A stretch of DNA of 7,183 nucleotides from RGIG7179 sp051893555 (GCA_051893555.1 JBJFHL010000065.1:1-7183), one strand, 5' to 3'. Shown: positions 1-6,911, counted from the first letter of the stretch. Notes: generated by a model not told the origin, from the sequence alone. Made by a program: numbers and translations.

Positions 1-57
1 AGCTAATCTCTATTTTATTTCTTCTAAAAACTCCACAACTATTTTACACTATCATCT

Positions 58-1041
58 TTATTCCACCAGCAGACCGGCCATAAGCTCCGGTTTCATGCCG
101 CTGATAAAGTCGGAAAGCGGTAATTTTTCAAGGGTCTTCTCCAGATTTTCATCCAGTGCAATGCCAATCATTGCGTTTTCCAGATCCTCCATGGCGCCAT
201 TTCCGAAGAAGTCGCCATATATTTTAATATTCTCGATTTTGCCCTTGTCGACATTCAGGTAGACGGATACCATTCCGAAATCAAACTTCTTTTCTCGAAG
301 GATGCTGTACGCAGGCGAAGCCCCGTAATTCCATTCCCACGTGCTGTATTTTTCATCGCGCAGGCGTCGGATTTCGGCCAGATCCTCCTCGGTCAGAACA
401 TATTCTTCCAATTGATTTTCTTCGATTACCTGATTCTTCAGTGCCGTCTTGAATTCCTCCATGGAAATCGGTTTCGGTGCATTGGCATTGATGGTCGTCA
501 CGCGGCTTCTTACAGACTTCGTGCTTTTGGACTCGAATTTTGCCGCTTTGACCTGCAGCGCGCCTGCCACATCCTCTAGATTGGAATCCAGCATGATGCA
601 GCCATGGTGCATAATTCTGTTCTGTTTTATATACTGCGAATTACCGGAAAACTTTTTTCCATCAATCGTGATGTCATTTCTTCCGTTAAATTCCGCTTTT
701 ACACCGAGTTTGCGCAATGTGCTGATCACCGGTATAATAAAGTAGCGAAAGTTAAAGTCAAACTGATCATCCTTATCCACGATAAAGGTATAATTCAGAT
801 TTCCTTTGTCATGATACACCGCGCCACCGCCGGAAAGCCTTCTTGCCACACGAATTCCATGTTCATCGACAAAGCTTTTGTTGATTTCTTCGATGGTATT
901 CTGGAACTTCCCGACAACGATGGTATTAAAATTTTGCCATAAAATAAAATAGGAATCGCTGCGGTCCAGTTTCTCAAACACGTACTCTTCCAGTGCAAGA
1001 TTAAAATATGGATCTGTCTCATGGGATTCAATATACTTCAT
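58..1041 (-). CDS. lplA: Lipoate-protein ligase A family protein (first of a tandem pair, distal gene)
   Basis: Predicted cytoplasmic ligase that activates lipoate (or octanoate) with ATP to acyl-AMP and transfers the acyl group to the lysine of a lipoyl domain. The 327-residue product has the usual length of two-domain LplA. Seen in the sequence: the RRLSGGG nucleotide/lipoyl-binding motif (residues 67-73) followed by AVYHDKGNLNYT, the NGRND motif (119-123), the conserved lysine before FSG (K130, equivalent to the E. coli LplA lysine), HHGC (145-148), KSVRSRVT (175-182), and a C-terminal accessory domain with GDFF (276-279). The start MKYIESHETDPYFNLALEE aligns with the family N-terminus; an AAAGGA site lies about 10 nt upstream. 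It is the last gene of the cassette, 48 nt after its paralog, with which it shares clear DNA similarity. Unlike the paralogs, it has Cys where they have Ser or Thr after HHG. Family assignment is secure; acyl substrate and target protein are not. Confidence 0.93.
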   Translation of the reverse strand: MKYIESHETDPYFNLALEEYVFEKLDRSDSYFILWQNFNTIVVGKFQNTIEEINKSFVDEHGIRVARRLSGGGAVYHDKGNLNYTFIVDKDDQFDFNFRYFIIPVISTLRKLGVKAEFNGRNDITIDGKKFSGNSQYIKQNRIMHHGCIMLDSNLEDVAGALQVKAAKFESKSTKSVRSRVTTINANAPKPISMEEFKTALKNQVIEENQLEEYVLTEEDLAEIRRLRDEKYSTWEWNYGASPAYSILREKKFDFGMVSVYLNVDKGKIENIKIYGDFFGNGAMEDLENAMIGIALDENLEKTLEKLPLSDFISGMKPELMAGLLVE

Positions 1042-1089
1042 TTACCGTTCATCCTTTTTTCTTTCTATTATATTTCGTCTGTGCAGTAT

Positions 1090-2070
1090 TCAGTCTGCGA
1101 TGGTTTTTGCCATTTCCTCTGCGGAAATCCGATAGACAGCACCATCCAGCTGATGGGAGCGCAGGGCTTCCAATACAGCCTGCTGTTCATACCGGCACCC
1201 TCTCAGCGCACTGCAGATGGCTTCCCCATCCACCGTTGCAAAGAAATCTCCGTATACGGAAATCTCTTCAATGATGCCTTTCCGGATGTCCATTTTAAAT
1301 TGTATTTTGCCGCCGGCAAAACGTCCGGTCCGTTCGATATTAAACCGCGGATTCGCACCGTAAATCTGTTCCCAGCTTCGAAACTTCGTGTCCGCCAGCT
1401 GCCGGATTCTTTTCTGGTCCTCCTCGGTGGGAACATAGACTTTGTCCGAACCACGCATAATATGGCGCACCATCTTTTCTTTAAATTGCTCTGCGTCCAT
1501 GGGAACCGGCAAATGATCCGAAATATTCGTCACACGATCACGGACAGATTTGATGCTTTTCGACAAAATCTTATAGTCGTCCACCGTTGTAGAAGCAACC
1601 ATCTGTTCGATGTCCGTATCAAACAGCAGTGAGCCATGATGGACAATCCGGTCACCCAGCCGATACTGTGCTGTACCGGAAAACTTTCTCCCGTCAATGG
1701 TAAGATCATTTCTCCCGTTAAACTCCGCATGTACACCCATTTCTTTCAGGCCGTCAATGACCGGTGCAATATATTCGTGGAAAGAGATGGATTCTGTTTC
1801 TTTTTGCTGGATAAAGGTGTACTGCCAGCCCCCCAGATCCGTATATATGGTGCCCCCTCCGCTCATGCGGCGCACAATGTGTATCCCGTGGGAATCCGCA
1901 TAGGGCTTGTTGATTTCCTCCAGAACATTCTGATATTTTCCTGTCATCAGCGTCGGAGTCGTGCGCCAGAACAGAAATACCGTATCCGGAAGCGGTTTCT
2001 CCTTCGTGAAATAGTATTCCAACCCAAAGTTGTAATACACATCACTGGAACCCGTTTCAATATAGATCAT
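1090..2070 (-). CDS. lplA: Lipoate-protein ligase A family protein (second of the tandem pair)
   Basis: Predicted lipoate/octanoate-protein ligase, 326 residues, with both the catalytic domain and the C-terminal accessory domain. Visible motifs: RRMSGGG (67-73) followed by TIYTDLGGWQYTF, NGRND (118-122), the catalytic-type lysine K129 before FSG, HHGS (144-147), KSVRDRVT (174-181) and GDFF (274-277). All ligase signatures are therefore intact. The ATG overlaps the lipA stop codon by 4 nt (ATGA), and an AGGAGG site sits 7 nt upstream inside the end of lipA, so translation is probably coupled to lipA. Family knowledge: LplA can charge a carrier domain with octanoate, which LipA then converts to lipoyl, or with scavenged lipoate directly. 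Which of these this copy does cannot be read from sequence. The C-terminal part after GDFF differs most from the neighbouring copy. Confidence 0.93.
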   Translation of the reverse strand: MIYIETGSSDVYYNFGLEYYFTKEKPLPDTVFLFWRTTPTLMTGKYQNVLEEINKPYADSHGIHIVRRMSGGGTIYTDLGGWQYTFIQQKETESISFHEYIAPVIDGLKEMGVHAEFNGRNDLTIDGRKFSGTAQYRLGDRIVHHGSLLFDTDIEQMVASTTVDDYKILSKSIKSVRDRVTNISDHLPVPMDAEQFKEKMVRHIMRGSDKVYVPTEEDQKRIRQLADTKFRSWEQIYGANPRFNIERTGRFAGGKIQFKMDIRKGIIEEISVYGDFFATVDGEAICSALRGCRYEQQAVLEALRSHQLDGAVYRISAEEMAKTIAD

Positions 2071-3014
2071 ACCCGTTCCTCCTGAATCCCCTGAAGCTGT
2101 GAATCCTCCAGTGCCTTTTCGATGTCCTCCGGAACGGAATCATGAACGTATATCCGCTCCAGACTCCGGGTATCCGCCAGCGCCTCCCATGCCCGGTACG
2201 AACTTCTGGCCAGCGGTGCCGAAGCCACATAGCGGAAGCCTTTTTTCAGTGCAATTTCCTTGTAACGGGCAAAATCCTCCGGTGAAGCGTAGCGTGCCAA
2301 CGGATAATGTTCCTGAGAAGGTCTCAGGTACTGGCCGATTGTCAGTATATCACATCCTGTCTCCAGAATGTCATCCATCAGACTTAAAATTTGTTCTTCC
2401 GTTTCTCCCAGTCCCACCATGAATCCGGTTTTCGTCAGAATGGAAGGGTCTTTTGCCTTGCAGTAACGCAGCACATCCAGAGAACGCTGATAGTCTGCCT
2501 GGGGTCTTACCTCTGCCTGCAGCTCTTTCACCGTTTCCACATTATGATTGATGACCTCCGGATGGGATTCGATAATGATATCCAGTGCCTCCGTGTTCAT
2601 CTTCATGTCAGAAATGAGAGTTTCCACCGTGGTTCCCGGGCACTGTGCACGAATCTGACGCACAGTTTCCGCAAACTGATTTGCACCTCCATCGGGCAAA
2701 TCATCTCTCGTCACACAGGTCAGCACAACATGATGAAGTCCCAGTTTTTTTACTGCAACAGCCACATTGAACGGCTCGTCCGGATCCACTGGCTCAGGTT
2801 TTCCGCAGGTTACATTGCAGAAACGGCAGTTGCGTGTACAATGGCTTCCCAGGATCATAAAGGTCGCCGTATGTTTCCGGTAACATTCGCTCAGATTCGG
2901 ACAGTTCGCCTCTTTGCAAACCGTGTTCAGCTTCAGGTCCTTCATGAGTTCCGCAACTTCTTTTACCTCTTCCTGATTAAATTTCACTTTCAGCCATTCC
3001 GGTTTTTTCTCCAT
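2067..3014 (-). CDS. lipA: Lipoyl synthase (radical SAM)
   Basis: Inserts two sulfur atoms at C6 and C8 of an octanoyl group bound to a carrier-domain lysine, using S-adenosylmethionine and two [4Fe-4S] clusters. From the ATG chosen here the protein has 315 residues. The auxiliary cluster motif CX4CX5C is C33, C38, C44; the radical-SAM CX3CX2C motif is C59, C63, C66; the C-terminal RSSY motif, which supplies the serine ligand, is at 270-273. Start choice: an ATG at 3014 has a GGGGTGG site 8 nt upstream; a GTG at 3026 would add four residues, but its only purine-rich stretch directly abuts it. About 42 residues follow RSSY, more than in E. coli LipA (about 16). The gene lies directly after the lone lipoyl-domain gene and overlaps the next ligase gene by 4 nt, which points to the small lipoyl protein as a likely substrate. 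Identification is very secure. Confidence 0.97.
   Translation of the reverse strand: MEKKPEWLKVKFNQEEVKEVAELMKDLKLNTVCKEANCPNLSECYRKHTATFMILGSHCTRNCRFCNVTCGKPEPVDPDEPFNVAVAVKKLGLHHVVLTCVTRDDLPDGGANQFAETVRQIRAQCPGTTVETLISDMKMNTEALDIIIESHPEVINHNVETVKELQAEVRPQADYQRSLDVLRYCKAKDPSILTKTGFMVGLGETEEQILSLMDDILETGCDILTIGQYLRPSQEHYPLARYASPEDFARYKEIALKKGFRYVASAPLARSSYRAWEALADTRSLERIYVHDSVPEDIEKALEDSQLQGIQEERV
2078..2083 (-). promoter_or_regulatory. Ribosome binding site of the second lplA copy, inside lipA
   Basis: A perfect AGGAGG on the minus strand, 7 nt before the ATG at 2070. It lies within the last codons of lipA, and the genes overlap as ATGA, so re-initiation or coupled translation is likely. 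Confidence 0.7.
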
Positions 3015-3022
3015 CTGTAAGT

Positions 3023-3029
3023 CCACCCC
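3023..3029 (-). promoter_or_regulatory. Ribosome binding site deciding the lipA start
   Basis: The minus strand reads GGGGTGG, 8 nt before the ATG at 3014 and just after the stop codon of the lipoyl-domain gene. It favours ATG 3014 over GTG 3026, since the GTG lies inside this same purine-rich stretch. Confidence 0.5.
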
Positions 3030-3031
3030 TC

Positions 3032-3274
3032 TTATTCTTCTGTCTCAAGAATGGCAACAGCATCTTCTACCGGGATACTGTCTCCCTCTTCTGCCAGAAT
3101 TTTTTTCAACACGCCGCTGACCGGTGCTTCTACCTGATTAACCACTTTATCTGTTTCGATTTCATAGACAGGTTCTCCGGCAGTCACCACATCTCCTTCA
3201 TCTTTCAGCCATGCGCATAGAATTCCTTCCTTCATCTCCGGCCGTAATTTCGGCATTGTCATTTTCTTCTCCAT
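3032..3274 (-). CDS. Free-standing lipoyl-domain carrier protein
   Basis: An 80-residue protein that consists of a single E2-type biotinyl/lipoyl domain and nothing else. It opens with MTMPKLRPEMKEG (residues 5-17), typical of the lipoyl domain of 2-oxoacid or acetoin dehydrogenase E2 proteins. The attachment loop is ETDKV, with K43 the expected lipoylated lysine, followed by EAPVSG (49-54) and the second half of the barrel with AEEGDSIPV. The companion glycine and hairpin positions (GEPVYEIETDK) fit lipoyl better than biotin, which normally has an MKM loop. An AAAGGAG site lies 8 nt before the ATG. There is no subunit-binding or acyltransferase domain and no transmembrane segment, so it is a soluble carrier. 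Neighbours are lipA (17 nt downstream) and a ligase-family gene (76 nt upstream). It may be a swinging arm for an unseen enzyme or the platform on which lipoate is built; the window does not decide. Confidence 0.92.
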   Translation of the reverse strand: MEKKMTMPKLRPEMKEGILCAWLKDEGDVVTAGEPVYEIETDKVVNQVEAPVSGVLKKILAEEGDSIPVEDAVAILETEE

Positions 3275-3350
3275 TCCATCGTCTCCTTTCCAAAATTCTC
3301 AGTTCGTACGCTTCTTTCTTCCTGTGATTCCCGTGCAGTCGGACACCGCT

Positions 3351-4298
3351 TCAGATCATCAGATGCAGAAGCTCCTCTCCGGCGTCTTCGGCCAGTGCTG
3401 CACAATTCTTCTCCAGTGCTTCGGGATCCAGTCTGCTTCCGTTCAATCGTTCCGCAGCTGCCGCTTCATCGATGGAGGCGCATGTAATTTTCACATCTGA
3501 CAAAATCCCCCTGCTGGCGCGATAGATTATATGAATCGGTTCCCCCTTCAGGAAACCGTTTTTTTCGTATGTAAAATTCGGAGTTTTTCCCCAGGTCCAT
3601 TCCCAGCTTTTATATTTACTATCCCGCAGCTCCAGAATCTTCTGTTTTTGTGCTTCCGTCAGCTGCCATTCTGCTGTTTTCTCGGGAACCATCTGACGAA
3701 GCAGGCGCTCCATAAACTGTTCTATGGTCATATCGTCCTGCAGATGCTGCCGGATGTTTGTCACCGGACAGATTGCGGAAAGCGTTCCTTTCGTCTGAAA
3801 GTTATCATTTTTATGCTGTGTTGTAATATGATCAAGCACTGTAAGATCCGATTCAAACAACAGCGTACCATGGTGCAGCAATCGGCCTCCGGCGATCCGC
3901 TGTGCGCTTCCTGAAATTTTGTATTCTCCAACCGCAATATCGCAGCTGCGGTTTTTTCTCGCAGGTACGCCGATGGCATTCAATGCTTTTATCACAGGGT
4001 TCAGACAGAAATCATAGTCCGGGGAATCTGTCTGATTTAAAATAAGTGTATAATTTATATTCCCCAGATCATGGTAAACCGTACCGCCGCCGGATATACG
4101 CCGAAGCACCGGGATATTCTGTTTTCGGAGAGCCGCTGCCTGCACTTCCCGGCAGATATTCTGATAGCGACCCACCACCACAGACGGCGTATTCCGCCAG
4201 AGTAAAAAGATGTCCTCCTCTCTGACCGATTCGAATATAACCTCCTCGAAAGCCAGGTTATAAAAAGGGTCCGTGGAGTCGTTTCGAAACGTAATCAT
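3351..4298 (-). CDS. Divergent lipoate ligase / octanoyltransferase-family protein
   Basis: Member of the BPL/LplA/LipB acyltransferase fold family, 315 residues from the chosen start. RRISGGG (66-72) followed by TVYHDLGNINYT, K127 in YKISGSAQ, and HHGTLLFESDL (142-152) are intact. However, the NGRND motif of the two neighbouring ligases reads NRSCD (116-120), putting Cys119 where ligases have Asn. The KSVRSRVTNI stretch reads GTLSAICPVTNI, and the C-terminal domain has no GDFF and looks degenerate. Start choice: MITFRNDSTDPFYNLAFEE matches the paralogs' N-termini, with GGGAAAGG 8 nt upstream at 4307-4314. An upstream in-frame ATG at 4346 would add 16 non-family residues and lies in the arm of a strong hairpin. 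First gene of the lipoate cassette. It could be a ligase with altered specificity, an octanoyl- or amidotransferase analogous to LipM/LipL (which use a cysteine), or a partly inactive paralog. Family membership is secure, activity is not. Confidence 0.85.
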   Translation of the reverse strand: MITFRNDSTDPFYNLAFEEVIFESVREEDIFLLWRNTPSVVVGRYQNICREVQAAALRKQNIPVLRRISGGGTVYHDLGNINYTLILNQTDSPDYDFCLNPVIKALNAIGVPARKNRSCDIAVGEYKISGSAQRIAGGRLLHHGTLLFESDLTVLDHITTQHKNDNFQTKGTLSAICPVTNIRQHLQDDMTIEQFMERLLRQMVPEKTAEWQLTEAQKQKILELRDSKYKSWEWTWGKTPNFTYEKNGFLKGEPIHIIYRASRGILSDVKITCASIDEAAAAERLNGSRLDPEALEKNCAALAEDAGEELLHLMI

Positions 4299-4306
4299 AT
4301 CGCAGA

Positions 4307-4314
4307 CCTTTCCC
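4307..4314 (-). promoter_or_regulatory. Ribosome binding site deciding the start of the divergent ligase-family gene
   Basis: On the minus strand this reads GGGAAAGG, 8 nt before the ATG at 4298. It supports that ATG, whose N-terminus matches the two paralogs, over the in-frame ATG at 4346. Confidence 0.6.
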
Positions 4315-4335
4315 GCCGCATGACGAATAAACATA

Positions 4336-4369
4336 TATCCCGGCATCCAGTTTCCTGGGTACCGGGATA
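4336..4369 (-). terminator. Strong hairpin with GAAA tetraloop; candidate terminator or attenuator
   Basis: On the transcribed strand the outer arms UAUCCCGG and CCGGGAUA pair perfectly (4369-4362 with 4343-4336). They continue through a U·G pair, an A-U pair, one C/A mismatch and CCAG/CUGG, closing on a GAAA tetraloop (4354-4351). That is a 15-position stem with one mismatch. It lies 71 nt after the 4hbD stop and 37 nt before the chosen start of the next gene. The following bases (TATGTTTATT) are T-rich but not a clean run, so a classic intrinsic terminator is only moderately supported. Alternatives are an attenuator, or an mRNA-stabilising 3' end between the two gene blocks. Confidence 0.5.
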
Positions 4370-4440
4370 CACTGAAAAAGAAAATATTGTAAGGCGGTAT
4401 TGCTGTGCCTTTTTTATGACTTTATCCTGTAAACCAGATT

Positions 4441-5565
4441 TTAGTACAGATTTACAAAGATCTGTCTCAGTTCTTCGTATGACAGCGGAACATAGCTCTT
4501 TCCAAGCAGTCTCTGCTGATTATCCACCGTGGACTTGGTGAAGGTTTCAATCTGTTCTTCCACCATGCCGTATTCTCTCAGTGGCTTCTTCACCATCAGC
4601 TTATTCAGAACTTTATCCAGTTCGTCATATACATCTGCGGTATCGCAGCAGAGAATGTCTGCATACACTTTGTTCAGAGAAGCAATCTTGCCTTCCGGTG
4701 CTTTCTTCATGTAGGTCTTGAACACTTCCGTGAAGAACTGATAATTGGATTCGCCATGAGGAACGTGGAATGCACCGCCGATGGAATAGGACAGTGCATG
4801 GACTGCACCACATCCCGCGTTGCCAAATGCAATACCTGCATAGTTTGAAGCCAGACAGAAGTCCTTCAGAACATCTTTTCTGTTTTCTGCAGTATTGCCG
4901 CCCTTTGCCAGAATCTGCATATAACCGTTCATGATCATCTCGATTGCTTTCAGCGAGAATACTTCCGTAAACGGAGAAGCAAACGGTGACAGATAGCTTT
5001 CGGTTGCATGAATCAGTGCATCGATGGAACTGGTGGCAAATACATAGTCAGGCAGACCCTGCAGAGATTCCGGAATCAGCACGGCCTTGTCCGCATAGGT
5101 TTCTTCCACTGCCAGTCCCATCTTTACATGCAGAGACTTCAGTTCTGCAACTGCAACGTTAGTTACTTCAGAACCGGTGCCGCAGGTGGTCGGTACAACG
5201 ATCAGTTCTTTTGCCTTCTTCGCAGGGACTTCCTTCGTGAACACCTTAATGGACTGTTCAGGAACTTCCAGTGAAAGGATTTTGCAGATATCTACGATGG
5301 TGCCGCCGCCGAATGCGATAATTCTGTCGTATTCATATGCAGCCATATCTTTTGCCATTGCATCAATCATCTCATCGGAAGGCTCACCCTTACCGTATTT
5401 TTCCTGGAAAATCACAGGGATATCAATTCCCAGCGGCTTTACGTACGGATTGTACATCCATTCGTTGGTTACCAGAATGTCGCCCTTTCCCAGCTTGAAT
5501 GCTTCGTTAAATTCTTTGAATGTATCAAAATACAGAATTTCAGGTACAACTTTTAATGCTTGCAT
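4441..5565 (-). CDS. 4hbD: 4-hydroxybutyrate dehydrogenase (iron-containing alcohol dehydrogenase family)
   Basis: Predicted cytoplasmic NAD(H)-dependent enzyme reducing succinate semialdehyde to 4-hydroxybutyrate (or the reverse). The 374-residue length matches C. kluyveri 4hbD (about 371). The N-terminal dinucleotide-binding part has FGGGTIVD (85-92) and PTTCGTGSE (125-133). The C-terminal helical part carries the metal ligands expected for the family: D182 and H186 in SSIDALIHATESY, then H256 and H270 in GCGAVHALSYS...HVPHGESN, with the usual 14-residue spacing. The specific call over other iron alcohol dehydrogenases rests on overall resemblance to 4hbD and on position directly after abfT and abfD homologs. 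The ATG is 15 nt after the abfT stop, with AGGAG 10 nt upstream. Last gene of this block; about 140 nt of non-coding DNA follows. Confidence 0.93.
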   Translation of the reverse strand: MQALKVVPEILYFDTFKEFNEAFKLGKGDILVTNEWMYNPYVKPLGIDIPVIFQEKYGKGEPSDEMIDAMAKDMAAYEYDRIIAFGGGTIVDICKILSLEVPEQSIKVFTKEVPAKKAKELIVVPTTCGTGSEVTNVAVAELKSLHVKMGLAVEETYADKAVLIPESLQGLPDYVFATSSIDALIHATESYLSPFASPFTEVFSLKAIEMIMNGYMQILAKGGNTAENRKDVLKDFCLASNYAGIAFGNAGCGAVHALSYSIGGAFHVPHGESNYQFFTEVFKTYMKKAPEGKIASLNKVYADILCCDTADVYDELDKVLNKLMVKKPLREYGMVEEQIETFTKSTVDNQQRLLGKSYVPLSYEELRQIFVNLY

Positions 5566-5580
5566 GATCCCTTTTCTCCT

Positions 5581-6894
5581 TTACTTTACTTTTTCTCCAA
5601 ACATTTTTTCGTAGCTGTCGGACAGTTCTTCGCGGAAATCCGGATGCGCAATGCCGATCAGCGCTTTTGCACGTTCTTTGATGGTCAGGCCCTTCAGACG
5701 AACGATTCCGTATTCCGTTGCGATATAGTCCGTGTCGTGTCTGGAAGTTGCTACAACAGAACCTTCGGAAAGCAGCGGAGAAATCTTGGAGATTTTCGTA
5801 CCATCTTTTTTCACAGTGACAGACGGCATTGCGATAATCGCTTTTCCGTTTTTACTCCAGGCAGCACCACGTACGAAGTCTACCTGACCGCCTACACCGG
5901 AGAACTGCTTATAGCCGATTGTATCTGCTGCAACCTGTCCATAAAAGTCAACCGCCAGACCACCGTTAATGCTTACCACATTATCATTCTGGCAGATGAT
6001 TCTCGGATCATTTACATAGTCTACTGCTTTCAGCAGGCAATCCGGATTGTGATCACAGAACTCGTACAGTTTCTGCGAACCCATGACGAAGTTAAATACA
6101 AACTTGCCCTTGTCAATCTGCTTCAGACTGTTATCGACTGCGCCTTCTTCGAACAGCTTCACGACACCGTCGCCCAGCATTTCTGAATGAATTCCCAGAT
6201 GCTTTTTATGTACCAGTTCATGGCATACTGCGTCAGGAATGGAACCGATCCCCAGCTGCAAACATGCACCATCATCAATGACGCTGGCACAGTGTCTGCC
6301 GATGGCACTTTCTACTTCACCGATTGTCGCAGTCGGCAGGGTAGGCAGCGGCTGGCTGCATTCTACAAACGCATCGATTTCTGTTACGTCAAACACTGCG
6401 TCGCCATACGTAAACGGAACCTGATCGTTTACCTGCGCAATGACTGTCTTTGCGGATTTCACTGCCTGTACTGTGTAGTCACCTGCCACACCGGTGGAAA
6501 CCTTTCCGTTTTCATCCGGCGGAGTCACCATAATCACAGCGGTATCTACCTGGATGGTTCCATCCCGCATCAGCATCGGCGTTTCATGGAAGAACAGCGG
6601 CGTATAGTCACCGTATCCATCGGTTACGCATTTTCTAACCGGTGTGCTGAGGAACCAGAGGTTCATATGGAAATTATCCTTATATTCCGGATGCGAATAT
6701 GCACCGCTTCCAAGCGTGAACATATGGGAAATTTCCACACCTTCATACTGGTCCGCATTCCGTACCATTGCTTCCACCAATGCAGGCGGCTCGCCCACAT
6801 CGTGGGCGAGAACCACCTTATCATGGCTCTTAATCAGTCCGACTGCTTCATCTGCGGACATAAGTCTTTCATTATAATATGTTTTCCAATCCAT
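5581..6894 (-). CDS. abfT: 4-hydroxybutyrate CoA-transferase
   Basis: Transfers CoA from acetyl-CoA (or butyryl-CoA) to 4-hydroxybutyrate, giving the 4-hydroxybutyryl-CoA used by the dehydratase encoded just upstream. At 437 residues it has the length of C. aminobutyricum AbfT. The MDWKTYYNER...ADEAV start, the LQLGIGSIPDAV segment (from about 212), the IHSEM segment with Glu238 as the expected covalent catalytic glutamate, and the later QFSGVGGQVDFVRGA CoA-site stretch all match the AbfT/Cat2 family. The closing AHPDFREEL segment is also typical. The ATG at 6894 has GGGAG 8 nt upstream and follows the abfD stop by 17 nt. A related family member with acetate or succinate specificity cannot be fully excluded, but the neighbours on both sides belong to the 4-hydroxybutyrate route. 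No truncation or frameshift seen. Confidence 0.95.
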   Translation of the reverse strand: MDWKTYYNERLMSADEAVGLIKSHDKVVLAHDVGEPPALVEAMVRNADQYEGVEISHMFTLGSGAYSHPEYKDNFHMNLWFLSTPVRKCVTDGYGDYTPLFFHETPMLMRDGTIQVDTAVIMVTPPDENGKVSTGVAGDYTVQAVKSAKTVIAQVNDQVPFTYGDAVFDVTEIDAFVECSQPLPTLPTATIGEVESAIGRHCASVIDDGACLQLGIGSIPDAVCHELVHKKHLGIHSEMLGDGVVKLFEEGAVDNSLKQIDKGKFVFNFVMGSQKLYEFCDHNPDCLLKAVDYVNDPRIICQNDNVVSINGGLAVDFYGQVAADTIGYKQFSGVGGQVDFVRGAAWSKNGKAIIAMPSVTVKKDGTKISKISPLLSEGSVVATSRHDTDYIATEYGIVRLKGLTIKERAKALIGIAHPDFREELSDSYEKMFGEKVK

Positions 6895-6911
6895 CCAAAA
6901 TTCTCCCTGCT

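Noticed and set aside
1..57. Terminator after the last gene at the left edge
   Set aside because: The stretch is A/T-rich, but I see no stem with a following T-run; the operon may continue beyond the window.
1067..1072. TATAAT on the minus strand between the two lplA copies as a promoter -10 box
   Set aside because: No acceptable -35 sequence lies 16-18 nt upstream and there is no extended -10; the spacer is simply A/T-rich, so chance is likely.
1021..1632. Plus-strand open frame of about 200 codons opposite the second lplA copy
   Set aside because: It is an antisense shadow of a gene with full ligase motifs and gives no recognisable protein.
3032..3274. Biotin carrier (BCCP-like) instead of lipoyl domain
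   Set aside because: The attachment loop is ETDKV rather than the MKM typical of biotin carriers, and the neighbours are lipoate genes.
4298..4346. Upstream in-frame ATG giving a 331-residue version of the divergent ligase-family protein
   Set aside because: The extra 16 residues have no match to the paralogs' N-termini, and that ATG lies in a hairpin arm; the internal ATG has a better-placed ribosome site. Kept only as an alternative.
4391..4411. Small inverted repeat AAGGC/GCCTT after 4hbD as a terminator
   Set aside because: Only a 5-bp stem with an 11-nt loop, and the T-rich stretch on the transcribed strand is offset; the hairpin at 4336-4369 is far stronger.
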